Origin: Cohnella panacarvi Gsoil 349
Lineage (GTDB): Bacteria; Bacillota; Bacilli; Paenibacillales; Paenibacillaceae
Reading direction: 5' to 3'
Assembly (NCBI RefSeq): GCF_000515335.1
Contig: NZ_KI911563.1
Location: 3,423,147-3,487,146 of the forward strand
Length of the DNA: 64,000 nucleotides
Position 1 is the stretch's first letter. Every line of letters starts with the position of its first letter. Below the pieces are notes generated by a model. That model worked only from the letters and a program-made list of their open reading frames with translations. It did no database searches and was not told where the DNA came from. The translations under genes and the position numbers were made by a program. Shown here piece by piece: positions 42,092-53,457 of the stretch.

Positions 42092-44092
42092 GTGGCGAAT
42101 ACGGATATCGAAAATAAGCCGTTCAAGCTGGTATCGGAGTACTCTCCGCAAGGGGACCAGCCGGAAGCGATCAGGGAGCTGGCCGAAGGTATCGCGGCGG
42201 GGAAGAAGCACCAGACGCTGCTCGGCGCGACGGGGACGGGGAAGACGTTCACGATCGCGCAGACGATCGCCAAGGTGAACAAGCCGACGCTCGTCATCGC
42301 GCATAATAAGACGCTGGCGGCGCAGTTGTGCAGCGAGTTCAAGGAGTTCTTCCCGGAGAACGCGGTCGAATACTTCGTCAGCTACTACGACTACTACCAA
42401 CCGGAAGCGTATATTCCTTCTACCGACACGTATATCGAGAAAGACTCCAGCATCAACGACGAGATCGATAAACTCCGCCACTCGTCGACTTCATCGCTGT
42501 TCGAACGGAGAGACGTCATTATCGTCGCCAGCGTCTCGTGCATTTACGGCCTCGGTTCGCCGGAGGAGTACCGCGATTTGCGGCTTAGCCTGCGCGTAGG
42601 CATGGAGCGTTCGCGCAACGCCATTCTTCACAAGTTGGTCGATATTCAGTATCAGCGCAACGATATCAACTTCACGCGCGGCACGTTCCGGGTGCGGGGA
42701 GACGTCATCGAGATTTTCCCGGTATCGCGGAGCGATCAGGCGATCCGCGTCGAGATGTTCGGGGACGAAATCGAGCGGATCACGGAAATCGACGTGCTGA
42801 CCGGGGAGATCCTCGGATCGCGCGACCATGTCGTTATTTTCCCGGGGTCCCACTTCGTAACCGGCGAGGAGAAAATGAAACGCGCCCTTGTCAACATCGA
42901 GGCGGAGCTGGAGGAACGGCTGGCCGAGCTTCGCGAGCAAGGCAAGCTGCTGGAGGCCCAGCGACTGGAACAACGTACCCGCTATGATCTCGAGATGATG
43001 GCGGAGATGGGCTTCTGCTCCGGCATCGAAAACTATTCGGGGCCGATGACGTTCCGGGAGCGCGGGGCGACGCCGTATACGCTTATGGACTTTTTTCCCG
43101 ACGATTACCTGATCGTCATCGACGAGTCTCACGTGACGCTGCCGCAAGTGCGCGCGATGTACAACGGGGACCAAGCCCGCAAGTCGGTTCTGGTCGACCA
43201 CGGTTTCCGCCTGCCTTCCGCGAAGGATAATCGGCCGCTTAGATTCGAGGAATTCGAGGAAAAGGCGAAGCAGCTCATCTTCGTATCCGCGACGCCGGGG
43301 CCTTACGAGCTGGAGCACTGTCCGACGATGGTGCAGCAGATCATCCGTCCGACGGGCCTCGTAGACCCGATTATCGAGGTGCGTCCGACGAAAGGGCAGA
43401 TCGACGATCTGCTCGGCGAGATCCGCGCCCGCATCGCGCAAGACGAACGCGTGCTCGTCACGACGTTGACGAAGAAGATGGCGGAGGATTTGACGGATTA
43501 TTTGAAGGAAGTCGGCATCAAGGTCAGATATTTGCACTCGGATATTAAGACGCTCGAGCGGATGGCGATCCTGCGCGATTTGCGGCTAGGCACGTTCGAC
43601 GTGCTTATCGGCATCAACCTTCTTAGGGAAGGCTTGGACTTGCCGGAAGTTACGTTGGTCGCGATACTCGATGCGGACAAAGAGGGCTTCCTCCGCTCCG
43701 AACGTTCGCTCATTCAGACAATCGGTCGGGCGGCGCGCAACTCCGAAGGGCGCGTTATTATGTACGGGGACAAGATTACGGAATCAATGGAAAAGGCGAT
43801 CGGGGAGACGGAACGCCGCCGCGCGATTCAAACGGCCTACAACGAGAAGCACGGCATTACGCCGCAGACGATTCGCAAGAAGGTGCGCGACGTCATCGAG
43901 GCGACGAAGGTCGCCGAGCAGAAAAGCTCGTATTTGGCGGGTAAGGACGATCTGGGCAAACTATCGAAGAAGGACCGCCAGTCCATGATCGAGCGGCTTG
44001 AAGCCGAGATGAAAGAAGCGGCGAAGAGCTTGCAGTTCGAACGCGCGGCCGAATTAAGGGATGCGCTGCTTGAATTGAAGGCCGAATTGTAG
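42092..44092 (+). CDS. uvrB: UvrABC system protein B
   Basis: The 666-residue excision repair helicase receives damaged DNA from UvrA and loads UvrC. Walker A GATGTGKT is near 43-50, the beta-hairpin region [10 protein letters not shown] near 95-104, and the C-terminal UVR domain that binds UvrC is near 628-663. The open frame extends further upstream, but GTG 42092 behind AAGGAGGAA gives the normal length. It is monocistronic, with a LexA-like promoter and its own terminator; uvrA lies 3 kb downstream. Confidence 0.97.
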   Translation: MANTDIENKPFKLVSEYSPQGDQPEAIRELAEGIAAGKKHQTLLGATGTGKTFTIAQTIAKVNKPTLVIAHNKTLAAQLCSEFKEFFPENAVEYFVSYYDYYQPEAYIPSTDTYIEKDSSINDEIDKLRHSSTSSLFERRDVIIVASVSCIYGLGSPEEYRDLRLSLRVGMERSRNAILHKLVDIQYQRNDINFTRGTFRVRGDVIEIFPVSRSDQAIRVEMFGDEIERITEIDVLTGEILGSRDHVVIFPGSHFVTGEEKMKRALVNIEAELEERLAELREQGKLLEAQRLEQRTRYDLEMMAEMGFCSGIENYSGPMTFRERGATPYTLMDFFPDDYLIVIDESHVTLPQVRAMYNGDQARKSVLVDHGFRLPSAKDNRPLRFEEFEEKAKQLIFVSATPGPYELEHCPTMVQQIIRPTGLVDPIIEVRPTKGQIDDLLGEIRARIAQDERVLVTTLTKKMAEDLTDYLKEVGIKVRYLHSDIKTLERMAILRDLRLGTFDVLIGINLLREGLDLPEVTLVAILDADKEGFLRSERSLIQTIGRAARNSEGRVIMYGDKITESMEKAIGETERRRAIQTAYNEKHGITPQTIRKKVRDVIEATKVAEQKSSYLAGKDDLGKLSKKDRQSMIERLEAEMKEAAKSLQFERAAELRDALLELKAEL

Positions 44093-44124
44093 AAAACCAC
44101 CAAAACCATACATCGCTTTGTAAT

Positions 44125-44159
44125 AAAAGCTGTCAAGACAATCGTCTTGACAGCTTTTT
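44125..44159. terminator. Terminator after uvrB
   Basis: A perfect stem AAAAGCTGTCAAGAC / GTCTTGACAGCTTTT with a 4-base loop ends in five T. Confidence 0.95.
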
Positions 44160-44443
44160 CTGTCAGCTTTGTTATACATCGAAATGTATTATGATGCAAT
44201 TGTAGAAATTTATTACAACACAATGGACTTTTGCGCATAATATTTATACTTTTGTGCAAAAAGTTTGGATTTTTTTGCATATTGTTTGTATTTTCCTCAC
44301 AAAAGACGCTTTTTCTTCGATCGTTCATGATGTATGATATTGAATGTGTTAATTTTCATGACAGGCATTAACGACCGTTAATCTTTGGAAACGAGATAAC
44401 GTCGATTTTATAGAAAAATAACAAAACGGAAGGTAAGTGGGAA
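44160..44443 (+). promoter_or_regulatory. AT-rich upstream region of ddh with repeated TTTTGnGCA motif
   Basis: This 284-base gap has no gene and is far more AT-rich than its surroundings. ACTTTTGCGCATAAT (44227), ACTTTTGTGCAAAAA (44248) and TTTTTTGCATATTG (44271) are near-direct repeats about 21-23 bases, two helical turns, apart. The last two also form an inverted repeat (TGCAAAAA / TTTTTGCA). It may bind a regulator of ddh; no convincing -35/-10 pair stands out. Confidence 0.45.
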
Positions 44444-45418
44444 ATGGGAACGCAACAAATTAGAGTCGGCATCGTCGGCTACGGCAACCTCGGACGGGGA
44501 GTAGAAGCAGCGATCCGTCAAAACCCGGATATGACTCTAGTCGGAATCTTTACGCGAAGAAGTCCCGAAGCAGCCGGCAACGGATTGATTTCGATATCCG
44601 AGATCGAATCGTACAAGGGGAAGATCGACGTCTTGATCCTTTGCGGCGGTTCTGCGACGGACTTGCCGGATCAAGGTCCTGCCCTGTCCAAGCTGTTCAA
44701 CACCGTCGACAGCTTCGACACGCATGCGCGCATTCCGGAGTATTTCGCGAAAGTCGACGAATCGGCGCGTTCGGGCGGCAATGTAACCGTCATCTCCACC
44801 GGATGGGACCCGGGCTTGTTCTCGCTTAGCCGCTTGCTCGCGGAGGCCGTGCTTCCGGAAGGCAACGAGTATACGTTCTGGGGTAAAGGCGTCAGTCAGG
44901 GACACTCCGACGCGATTCGTCGGGTCAAAGGCGTGAAGAACGGCATCCAGTATACGATTCCTCGCGAAGAAGCGGTCGCACGCGTCCGCAACGGCGAGAA
45001 TCCGAAGCTGACGACGCGGGAGAAACACCTGCGCGAGTGCTACGTCGTACTGGAAGACGGCGCGAATGCCGACGCGATCGCGGAAGAGATTCGTACGATG
45101 CCGAACTATTTCGCGGACTACGATACGGTCGTGCATTTCGTCAGCGAAGAGACGCTGCGCGCCGAGCACGGCGCGATGCCTCACGGAGGCAACGTCATCC
45201 GCAGCGGCCGCACGGGTAAGAACAGCACTCAGATCGTTGAATTCAGCTTGAAGCTGGACAGCAATCCGGAGTTCACGGCAAGCGTGCTCGTCGCTTATGC
45301 CCGCGCGGTATACCGCATGGCTAAATACGGACAGCAAGGCGCGAAGACGGTATTCGACGTACCTTTCGGTCTGCTGTCCCCGAAATCGGCCGAAGAGCTG
45401 CGCAAAGAGCTTCTTTAA
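44444..45418 (+). CDS. ddh: Meso-diaminopimelate D-dehydrogenase
   Basis: The 324-residue NADPH enzyme makes meso-diaminopimelate from tetrahydrodipicolinate and ammonia in one step, feeding lysine and wall synthesis. The dinucleotide motif GIVGYGNLGRG is at 9-19, and STGWDPGLFSL near 120 and KGVSQGHSDAIRRV near 148 are typical. GGAAGGTAAGTGGGAA precedes the ATG. It lies before gdhA, another NADPH- and ammonia-using dehydrogenase, 80 bases apart; the two may be cotranscribed. Confidence 0.95.
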   Translation: MGTQQIRVGIVGYGNLGRGVEAAIRQNPDMTLVGIFTRRSPEAAGNGLISISEIESYKGKIDVLILCGGSATDLPDQGPALSKLFNTVDSFDTHARIPEYFAKVDESARSGGNVTVISTGWDPGLFSLSRLLAEAVLPEGNEYTFWGKGVSQGHSDAIRRVKGVKNGIQYTIPREEAVARVRNGENPKLTTREKHLRECYVVLEDGANADAIAEEIRTMPNYFADYDTVVHFVSEETLRAEHGAMPHGGNVIRSGRTGKNSTQIVEFSLKLDSNPEFTASVLVAYARAVYRMAKYGQQGAKTVFDVPFGLLSPKSAEELRKELL

Positions 45419-45435
45419 TCAGGATTAGATCGTGA

Positions 45436-46881
<1,446 letters not shown>

Positions 46882-46916
46882 GCATCTAATCGTAATCATA
46901 CCTATCTAGATAACGG

Positions 46917-46949
46917 ACAAGGACAGCCCGATAACGGAGCTGTCCTTGT
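46917..46949 (+). terminator. Terminator after gdhA
   Basis: Perfect stem ACAAGGACAGC / GCTGTCCTTGT with an 11-base loop, followed by TCTTT. Confidence 0.85.
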
Positions 46950-46981
46950 TCTTTGCCCCGACGCGAAGCTTGTAATTCGAT

Positions 46982-47029
46982 TTGCATGACCGGCGGCAGT
47001 TCGCTATAATGGATGGGAACGTACATTCT
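46982..47029 (+). promoter_or_regulatory. uvrA promoter with LexA-like box
   Basis: TTGCAT (46982-46987) and TATAAT (47005-47010) are 17 bases apart. GGAACGTACATTCT at 47016-47029 is the same type of box as at uvrB and in the same position relative to the -10. Confidence 0.75.
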
Positions 47030-47062
47030 TATTTCGGTGGACGACTGCGGTTGGCGCGCTAT

Positions 47063-47090
47063 AAGCCCCTCGCCGTCGCGAAAGGGGCTT
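47063..47090 (+). promoter_or_regulatory. Hairpin enclosing the uvrA ribosome binding site
   Basis: AAGCCCCT (47063-47070) can pair with AGGGGCTT (47083-47090). AAAGGGG at 47081-47087, the only candidate ribosome site of uvrA, lies in the 3' arm, followed by TTTTATTCG and the TTG start. It could limit uvrA translation or act as a weak attenuator. Confidence 0.5.
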
Positions 47091-47097
47091 TTATTCG

Positions 47098-49956
47098 TTG
47101 GCCAACGAGAACATCGTAATCAAGGGCGCCCGCGCCCATAATTTGAAAAATATCGACGTGACGATTCCGCGCGACAAGTTCGTCGTGTTGACGGGTCTTT
47201 CCGGTTCGGGAAAGTCGTCGCTCGCTTTCGATACGATCTACGCGGAAGGCCAGCGCAGATACGTGGAGTCGCTGTCCGCTTACGCCCGGCAATTCCTCGG
47301 ACAGATGGATAAGCCGGACGTCGACTCGATCGAAGGCTTGTCGCCGGCGATTTCCATCGACCAGAAGACGACGAGCCGCAACCCGCGTTCCACCGTCGGA
47401 ACGGTGACGGAAATTTACGATTATTTGCGTCTCTTGTTCGCTCGCGTAGGCAAGCCCCATTGTCCGGAGCACGGCATCGAGATTACGTCGCAGACGGTCG
47501 AGCAGATGGTCGACCGGATCATGGAATATCCGGAGCGGACGCGGCTGCAGATTCTGGCTCCGATCGTCTCCGGACGCAAGGGCGAGCATAGCAAGCTGCT
47601 GCAGGACGTGCAGAAGCAAGGGTTCGTGCGGGTTCGCGTCAACGGCGAAATCCGCGACTTGTCCGAGAAGATCGAGCTGGAGAAGAACAAGAAGCATTCG
47701 ATCGAGGTCGTCGTCGACCGGATCGTCGTCAAGGAAGACGTCGCGACGCGGCTCGCGGATTCGCTGGAGACGGGACTCAAGCTGTCCGGCGGTCAGATTA
47801 TCGTAGACATCATCGACAAGGAAGAGCTGCTGTTCAACTCGAATTTGGCATGCCCGGTTTGCGGCTTCTCGATCGACGAGCTTGCGCCCCGCATGTTCTC
47901 TTTCAACTCGCCGTTCGGCGCCTGTCCGACGTGCGACGGTCTCGGCGCGAAGATGGTCGTCGACCCGGATTTGCTCGTGCCGGACCGCTCCAAGAGCATC
48001 GACGATGGGGCTTTCGAAGCTTGGGCGGGAAGCACGTCCAACTATTACCCGCAGTTTCTGGCGGCGGTATGCGCGCATTACGGCATCGCTACCGACAAGC
48101 CAATCGAAGAGCTGAGCGACAAGCAGCTCAACATCATTTTGTACGGAACCGGCGGCGAGAAGATCCGTTTCCGTTACGAGAACGAATTCGGGCATACGCG
48201 CGACGCGCTGGTCCCGTTCGAAGGCGTTATCCATAACCTGGAGCGCCGCTACAAGGAGACCGGCTCCGATGGCATTCGCGAATTCATCGAAGCCTATATG
48301 AGCGCTCAACCTTGCACGTCCTGCAAAGGGCAGCGCCTCAAGAAGGAGTCGCTGGCGGTTACGATCGGCGGGGAGAACATGGGTTACGTAACGGCGTTGT
48401 CGATCGGTGACGCGCAACGGTTCTTCTCCGGCTTGTCGCTTAACGAGAAGGAGAGGGCGATCGCCAACCTCATCCTGAAGGAAATCAACAACCGGCTGGG
48501 CTTCCTCGTGAACGTCGGTCTCGACTACTTGACGCTATCCCGGGCGGCGGGCACGTTGTCGGGCGGCGAGGCGCAGCGCATACGACTGGCGACGCAGATC
48601 GGGTCGAGCCTAATGGGCGTTCTGTACATTCTGGACGAGCCGAGCATCGGCTTGCATCAGCGGGATAACGACCGCCTGATCCAGACGCTCGAGCATATGC
48701 GCGATCTCGGCAATACGCTTATCGTCGTCGAGCATGACGAGGATACGATGTTGGCCGCCGATTACATTATCGATATCGGTCCGGGCGCGGGCATTCACGG
48801 AGGCAAAGTCATCTCGCAAGGGACGCCGCAGGAAGTGATGGCGGACGAAAAGTCGCTCACCGGCGCGTACTTGAGCGGCCGCAAATTCATCTCCGTGCCG
48901 CTGAAGCGCCGCAAACCAAGCGGCAATTGGCTCGAGATCAAAGGCGCCAAAGAGAACAACCTGAAGAATCTCAATGTGAAGATTCCGCTAGGCGTATTCA
49001 GCGCCATTACCGGAGTGTCGGGCTCCGGCAAGTCGACGCTCGTCAACGAGGTTTTATACAAGACGCTCGCTCGCGATTTGAATAAAGCGAAGACGCGGCC
49101 GGGCTACTATAAGGAATTTTTAGGCATCGAGCACTTGGAGAAGGTCATCGATATCGACCAGTCGCCGATCGGCCGCACCCCGCGTTCGAATCCGGCAACC
49201 TACACCGGCGTATTCGATGATATCCGCGACGTATTCGCGATGACGAACGAGTCCAAGGTGCGCGGTTATAAGAAAGGCCGGTTCAGCTTTAACGTCAAAG
49301 GCGGCCGCTGCGAAGCGTGCAAAGGCGACGGAATCATCAAGATCGAGATGCACTTCCTGCCTGACGTCTACGTACCGTGCGAGGTTTGCAAAGGCAAACG
49401 GTATAATCGCGAGACGCTGGAAGTGAAGTACAAAGGCAAGAACATCGCCGAAGTGCTCCAGATGACGATCGAGGACGCGACGGAGTTTTTCGTGAACATC
49501 CCGCGCATCCATCGGAAGATGCAGACGTTGATGGACGTCGGTCTCGGCTATATGGATCTGGGGCAGCCGGCGACGACGCTGTCGGGCGGCGAAGCCCAGC
49601 GCGTGAAGCTGGCGGCAGAGCTGTACAGACGCAGCACGGGCAAGACGCTCTATATCCTCGACGAGCCGACGACCGGCTTGCACGTCGATGACATCGACCG
49701 GCTGCTGCAAGTGTTGCACCGTCTCGTCGATTCGGGAGAGAGCGTGCTTGTCATCGAGCACAATTTGGACGTAATCAAGACCGCCGATTATTTGGTCGAC
49801 CTCGGACCGGAAGGCGGCAGCGGCGGCGGAACGATCGTTGCGACCGGCACGCCGGAGGAAGTCGTGAAGGTCGAGAAGTCGTACACCGGCCGCTATCTCG
49901 GACCGGTACTCGAGCGCGATCGCGCCCGCACCGAAGAGGCGCTCGCGCAAGTATAG
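47098..49956 (+). CDS. uvrA: UvrABC system protein A
   Basis: The 952-residue damage-sensing ABC ATPase has two nucleotide-binding halves: Walker [10 protein letters not shown] near 32-40 and GVSGSGKST near 640-648, with signature LSGGEAQR in each. Zinc modules are CPVCGF...CPTCDG (about 253-282) and CEACKGDG...CEVCKG (about 738-767). It starts with TTG; no ATG is near, and family proteins begin with this same sequence. Length is normal. Confidence 0.97.
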   Translation: MANENIVIKGARAHNLKNIDVTIPRDKFVVLTGLSGSGKSSLAFDTIYAEGQRRYVESLSAYARQFLGQMDKPDVDSIEGLSPAISIDQKTTSRNPRSTVGTVTEIYDYLRLLFARVGKPHCPEHGIEITSQTVEQMVDRIMEYPERTRLQILAPIVSGRKGEHSKLLQDVQKQGFVRVRVNGEIRDLSEKIELEKNKKHSIEVVVDRIVVKEDVATRLADSLETGLKLSGGQIIVDIIDKEELLFNSNLACPVCGFSIDELAPRMFSFNSPFGACPTCDGLGAKMVVDPDLLVPDRSKSIDDGAFEAWAGSTSNYYPQFLAAVCAHYGIATDKPIEELSDKQLNIILYGTGGEKIRFRYENEFGHTRDALVPFEGVIHNLERRYKETGSDGIREFIEAYMSAQPCTSCKGQRLKKESLAVTIGGENMGYVTALSIGDAQRFFSGLSLNEKERAIANLILKEINNRLGFLVNVGLDYLTLSRAAGTLSGGEAQRIRLATQIGSSLMGVLYILDEPSIGLHQRDNDRLIQTLEHMRDLGNTLIVVEHDEDTMLAADYIIDIGPGAGIHGGKVISQGTPQEVMADEKSLTGAYLSGRKFISVPLKRRKPSGNWLEIKGAKENNLKNLNVKIPLGVFSAITGVSGSGKSTLVNEVLYKTLARDLNKAKTRPGYYKEFLGIEHLEKVIDIDQSPIGRTPRSNPATYTGVFDDIRDVFAMTNESKVRGYKKGRFSFNVKGGRCEACKGDGIIKIEMHFLPDVYVPCEVCKGKRYNRETLEVKYKGKNIAEVLQMTIEDATEFFVNIPRIHRKMQTLMDVGLGYMDLGQPATTLSGGEAQRVKLAAELYRRSTGKTLYILDEPTTGLHVDDIDRLLQVLHRLVDSGESVLVIEHNLDVIKTADYLVDLGPEGGSGGGTIVATGTPEEVVKVEKSYTGRYLGPVLERDRARTEEALAQV

Positions 49957-49967
49957 CGATAAGCATG

Positions 49968-50011
49968 ATCCTCTTCAGGGCGTAACTTAGTAAATCCTGA
50001 AGAGGATTTTT
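49968..50011 (+). terminator. Terminator after uvrA
   Basis: Perfect 12-bp stem ATCCTCTTCAGG / CCTGAAGAGGAT with a 16-base loop, followed by TTTTTCG. Confidence 0.85.
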
Positions 50012-50031
50012 CGCATGGAGGCGAATAGAGC

Positions 50032-50940
50032 GTGCATTTACCTGAAACCTTCAGGCAGACGATTAAGAGCGTTCACGGAGCGCGCGGCGAGAATTGGTTG
50101 GACGGCTTCGGCGAGCTGGTTCGCTATTGCGAGGCGAAGTGGGGGCTGCGCATCGTACATTCCTACGACTTGACCTTTAATTATGTAGCCTCCGTTCAAC
50201 TGGAAGACGGAACCGAAGCCGCGTTAAAGCTATGCGTTCCTCACAAGGAGAGCCGGTCGGAAGAGCAAGCTTTGCGATGGTACGACGGAAGGGGAGCGGT
50301 ACGCGTCATCGATTCCGAGCCGGACCGGGGCATCTTGTTAATGGAGAGCGTCAAGCCGGGCTATACGCTTCACATGATCCAAGACGACAAGGAAGCGATG
50401 CTCGCGGCGGCTCAAGTGATGAGGAGGCTATGGAGGCCGGCGCCGGCTGAAGTCCATGCGTTCGCTTCGGTGGCCGGCTGGACGGATGGGTTGAAACGAC
50501 TCAGGCGCGTCTTCGATGGAGGGACAGGACCGTTGCCGGAGCGCATGGTCGAGCTGGCGGAGAACACGTTCGAGCAGTTGCTCCATACGTCGGGACAGCC
50601 GCTATTGCTTCACGGCGACCTTCACCATGGCAACATCTTGGCAGGGGAGCGCGATCCGTGGATCGCGATCGACCCTAAAGGGGTAATCGGCGAGGCGGAG
50701 TACGAGGTTTGCGCATTGCTGACGAACAATCTTCCCGCGGACGATCAGATCGGAATTCTAAGGAATCGCGTAAACGTGCTGGCATCGGCGCTGGAGCTGG
50801 ACCGCATTCGTATTCTGAAGTGGGCGGTGAGCTTCGGGGTGCTGTCCGCCTTCTGGTGCGTCGAGGACGGCGTCGGCGACCCGATGGCGGCGATCGGCAG
50901 AGCCGAGCTATTCGAGCGGTTGTTATCGGAGCTTCAATAG
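50032..50940 (+). CDS. Aminoglycoside/hydroxyurea kinase family phosphotransferase
   Basis: This 302-residue protein resembles the APH(6)/hydroxyurea kinase family: catalytic loop LLHGDLHHGNIL near 197-208 (Asp and Asn), and DPKGVIGEAEYE near 219-230, diagnostic for this group. Members phosphorylate streptomycin or hydroxyurea, but most chromosomal ones have no known substrate. GTG start behind GGAGGCG. A resistance role should not be assumed. Confidence 0.85.
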   Translation: MHLPETFRQTIKSVHGARGENWLDGFGELVRYCEAKWGLRIVHSYDLTFNYVASVQLEDGTEAALKLCVPHKESRSEEQALRWYDGRGAVRVIDSEPDRGILLMESVKPGYTLHMIQDDKEAMLAAAQVMRRLWRPAPAEVHAFASVAGWTDGLKRLRRVFDGGTGPLPERMVELAENTFEQLLHTSGQPLLLHGDLHHGNILAGERDPWIAIDPKGVIGEAEYEVCALLTNNLPADDQIGILRNRVNVLASALELDRIRILKWAVSFGVLSAFWCVEDGVGDPMAAIGRAELFERLLSELQ

Positions 50941-50941
50941 A

Positions 50942-50975
50942 AAACCGCCAAGGATATCGAATCCTTGGCGGTTTG
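50942..50975. terminator. Bidirectional terminator between convergent genes
   Basis: AAACCGCCAAGGAT / ATCCTTGGCGGTTT, a perfect stem with a 5-base loop, lies between the kinase gene and the minus-strand secreted protein. Confidence 0.8.
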
Positions 50976-50979
50976 ATCT

Positions 50980-51528
50980 CTATCCCTGCTTCGCGTGGTC
51001 ATGCATGCCGGCAGTCGGCTTCAACAGCGAGATGAGCTGTTGCTGCAGCTTCAGAATGTTTCTTTGATTGTCGAGAATCTGTTGTTTCTGGTTAACGATC
51101 GCTTGAAGATCGTTCTTCGCTTCGTTCCATTGCTTATCGCGAGAGTGCGTGTGGAACTTGTCCCAGTTCGCTCTCTTCTGATCGCGCAACGCATGAATCG
51201 AATCTCGGACCGTTTTCATTTGCTCGACGATGCCCCGCGCGTCCTTCTTTAGCGACTTGCGCTGCGTTTCGGACAGCGATTTGCGGGCTTCGCGGATTTG
51301 GTCGTGCTGGTCCTTCATCTGCGCGAACAACCCTTTTTGCTGATCCCGAATGCTATCCAATTGAACCTTCAACGCTTGGATATCGGCAGGGTATGCCTTC
51401 CAATCCAGCGACGGTCTAGGTTTGTTCGCATCGTGCTTCTCGCCGTCCGGCGCGAAGGCGGCAGCCGTCAAAGGCGCCGATACGGTCAACAAGGCGACGA
51501 TAAGAAACATGAGCAGTCTTTGGTTCAC
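50980..51528 (-). CDS. Secreted coiled-coil protein of unknown function
   Basis: The 182-residue protein has a signal peptide (about 1-24, ending TAAAFA) and a helical, charge-rich rest with heptad-like pattern (LDSIRDQQKGLFAQMKDQ and similar). It resembles Spy/CpxP-like helical chaperones in size and composition, but I see no LTxxQ motif, so no function is assigned. It is a single gene on the minus strand. Confidence 0.75.
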   Translation of the reverse strand: MNQRLLMFLIVALLTVSAPLTAAAFAPDGEKHDANKPRPSLDWKAYPADIQALKVQLDSIRDQQKGLFAQMKDQHDQIREARKSLSETQRKSLKKDARGIVEQMKTVRDSIHALRDQKRANWDKFHTHSRDKQWNEAKNDLQAIVNQKQQILDNQRNILKLQQQLISLLKPTAGMHDHAKQG

Positions 51529-51587
51529 GTGAGGTTCCTCCCAATTGTTGGATTCCCCAATAGTATGGTCAACAAATCCGAATCCAA

Positions 51588-51737
51588 TCAGTCGGCGTCC
51601 TTGTTGTCCCGGTCGTAAGCGATTAGCGCGATGGCATGTCCGGATTTCTCCGAAAGCCGCCGCTCGAATCGTTTAATCTCGTTAAGCTCGTCTTGGGTTA
51701 AATCCGCGATCGTATAGTCATAGCCGTTGTCGTTCAA
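51588..51737 (-). CDS. Small acidic hypothetical protein
   Basis: This 49-residue protein (TTG start) is supported by AAGGAGGGAT seven bases upstream. Its sequence, with DLTQDELNEIKRFERRLSE, reads as a real helical peptide and ends in NKDAD. The open frame extends upstream to 51857, but that part lacks a ribosome site and overlaps the divergent promoter region. Not recognised. Confidence 0.6.
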   Translation of the reverse strand: MNDNGYDYTIADLTQDELNEIKRFERRLSEKSGHAIALIAYDRDNKDAD

Positions 51738-51851
51738 CGCCGATCCCTCCTTGCGGTGAATGGGTACATAGAGTAAAATTCGCGAAAGCCGCGAATAATA
51801 TCCCAAGCGTTCCCGATGTGTGACAAAGTTGTTACGGGCGCAATTTCGGAC

Positions 51852-51880
51852 TTGCAACCCGATCGCCCAAAAGATAACAT
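51852..51880 (+). promoter_or_regulatory. Candidate promoter of the small membrane protein gene
   Basis: TTGCAA (51852-51857) and TAACAT (51875-51880) are 17 bases apart, about 45 bases before the start codon. Confidence 0.45.
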
Positions 51881-51923
51881 AGATAAAGATGGGTTCAGTA
51901 GGCTAGATAAAGGAGGTCCCCAC

Positions 51924-52124
51924 ATGTTCCTTGCGGAAACGGAATCAACGAGCACATTTACGCCATTCGATGTGTTCATGATCATTTTCACGGTCCTTAT
52001 TGCGGCAGGATTGATTCGATTGATGATGCAGCGGCCTCGCAAAAACTTGCTTGCGATCGGATTCGCGACAGTTTCGCTGCTGGTTTTCTTGGCTGCGGAC
52101 TACAAAATGATCAGCGGTTGGTAA
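51924..52124 (+). CDS. Small membrane protein (possibly DUF2759-like)
   Basis: This 66-residue protein has two hydrophobic segments (about 14-33 and 43-60) separated by the basic loop MMQRPRKN. AAAGGAGGT is well placed before the ATG and a terminator follows, so it is a genuine gene. It resembles the small two-helix DUF2759 (YqgW) proteins of Bacilli in size and layout, a weak assignment. Confidence 0.75.
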   Translation: MFLAETESTSTFTPFDVFMIIFTVLIAAGLIRLMMQRPRKNLLAIGFATVSLLVFLAADYKMISGW

Positions 52125-52149
52125 CATCATAAACATAAGCGACAACAGA

Positions 52150-52185
52150 CAAGCCGAGCGCATACGCGCTGCGGTTTGTTTTTTT
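52150..52185 (+). terminator. Terminator after the small membrane protein gene
   Basis: CAAGCCGAGCGC / GCGCTGCGGTTTG with one bulge and a 4-base loop, followed by seven T after TTTG. Confidence 0.8.
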
Positions 52186-52215
52186 ATGTCTGCTAATCTT
52201 TTACTTCTGACTTAA

Positions 52216-52244
52216 TTGAGTTCCGAACATTCTTCAAATATGGT
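52216..52244 (+). promoter_or_regulatory. Candidate promoter of the HtrA-like gene
   Basis: TTGAGT (52216-52221) and TATGGT (52239-52244) are 17 bases apart, about 40 bases before the start codon. Confidence 0.5.
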
Positions 52245-52283
52245 AAAGTATACCTGTTTGATTGATAGAATAGGGAGAGTGGC

Positions 52284-53405
52284 ATGTTGAGCGGCATTCG
52301 TACAAGATTCTTACTCGCAAGCTTGGCAATAGCCGTCATGTTGACTACGGCAGGCGTCGCCGTTGCGGCCGGTACGGACGGAAGCAAAGTTTCATTGGAT
52401 GCGAAATTGATTAACGGAGAAGTGTACGTTAAAGCCTCCTCTTTAGTCTCCGGGGTGGGCGGTACCGGAACTTACGACTCGAAGACCAAGAAGTACACCT
52501 ATTCGCCTAGCTCGGCCGTTCCCGATGTGATTAAGAAGGTATCGCCTTCCGTCGTCGCCATCATCGGCAAGCCGGACGACGAGTACGCCGACAATCGTTT
52601 CTCCCTAGCGCACGGTACGGGCGTCATCGTCAAGAAAGACGGGTGGATCGTGACGAACGCTCATGTCGTTAAGGACATGAAACAAATCGTCGTCGTGACC
52701 GCCGACGGCCAAGAGTACGAAGGTACGCGCAAGCAAATCGACGAGAAGAGCGATTTGGCGCTCGTCAAGATTAACAAGACGGGATTGAAGCCAGCCGTAT
52801 TCGCCCCGTCGCCGCTGAAGCTGAACGTGGGCGAGACCGCGATCGCGATCGGCACTCCGGTATCGTTCACTTTGCGGAACACCGCGACGGTCGGAGTCAT
52901 TAGCGGCATGAATCGTTCCGTCTCCTCCGACTACAACTTGATTCAGACGGATGCGGCCATCAACCCGGGGAACAGCGGCGGACCACTCATTAATCTGAAG
53001 GGCGAAGTCATCGGAATTAACTCCATGAAGTTCGTCGACGTCGATATCGACAGCATCGGATTCGCGATTCCGGCGGATACCGTCCAATATGTACTGAACC
53101 ATTTTTATAAATACGGCAAAGTAAAGCGCGCGTCGCTCGGTCTGGAACTCGAAGAGAGCTGGTCTGCGGTCGTGGGGTTGCCTACCGAGGAGCCGATGAC
53201 GGTCGTGTCGGTCCCTTCGGGCAATGCGGGCAAATCGGGAATTAAAGCCGGAGATCAAATGCTGGCGGTCAACGATCGGGAATTGTACTCGCAAGTCGAG
53301 TTGACGGAGTTGCTCAAAGCGTATTTGCCTGGGGATACCGTTCAAGTAACGGTGTTGTCGGACGGGGATTTGGTGACGCGCAAGCTAGTGTTATCCGAAG
53401 GATAA
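52284..53405 (+). CDS. HtrA/DegP-like trypsin-family serine protease with PDZ domain
   Basis: The 373-residue secreted protein has a signal peptide (about 1-28), a short stalk-like segment (about 35-75), a trypsin-like domain with the triad His near 125 (TNAHVV), Asp near 157 (KSDLALVK) and Ser near 230 (NPGNSGGPL), and a C-terminal PDZ domain (about 285-370). It should degrade or refold damaged proteins outside the membrane. Unlike Bacillus HtrA it begins with a cleavable signal instead of a long cytosolic segment. It precedes another stalk-domain protein. Confidence 0.92.
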   Translation: MLSGIRTRFLLASLAIAVMLTTAGVAVAAGTDGSKVSLDAKLINGEVYVKASSLVSGVGGTGTYDSKTKKYTYSPSSAVPDVIKKVSPSVVAIIGKPDDEYADNRFSLAHGTGVIVKKDGWIVTNAHVVKDMKQIVVVTADGQEYEGTRKQIDEKSDLALVKINKTGLKPAVFAPSPLKLNVGETAIAIGTPVSFTLRNTATVGVISGMNRSVSSDYNLIQTDAAINPGNSGGPLINLKGEVIGINSMKFVDVDIDSIGFAIPADTVQYVLNHFYKYGKVKRASLGLELEESWSAVVGLPTEEPMTVVSVPSGNAGKSGIKAGDQMLAVNDRELYSQVELTELLKAYLPGDTVQVTVLSDGDLVTRKLVLSEG

Positions 53406-53457
53406 AAGGGTAGGCGCAATATCGCGCGTACCGGTACTCGAGAGGAGCATTCATGGT

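Noticed and set aside
50032-50940. Acquired antibiotic resistance gene
   Set aside because: Codon use matches the chromosome, there is no mobile element nearby, and the family is common in chromosomes of soil Bacilli.
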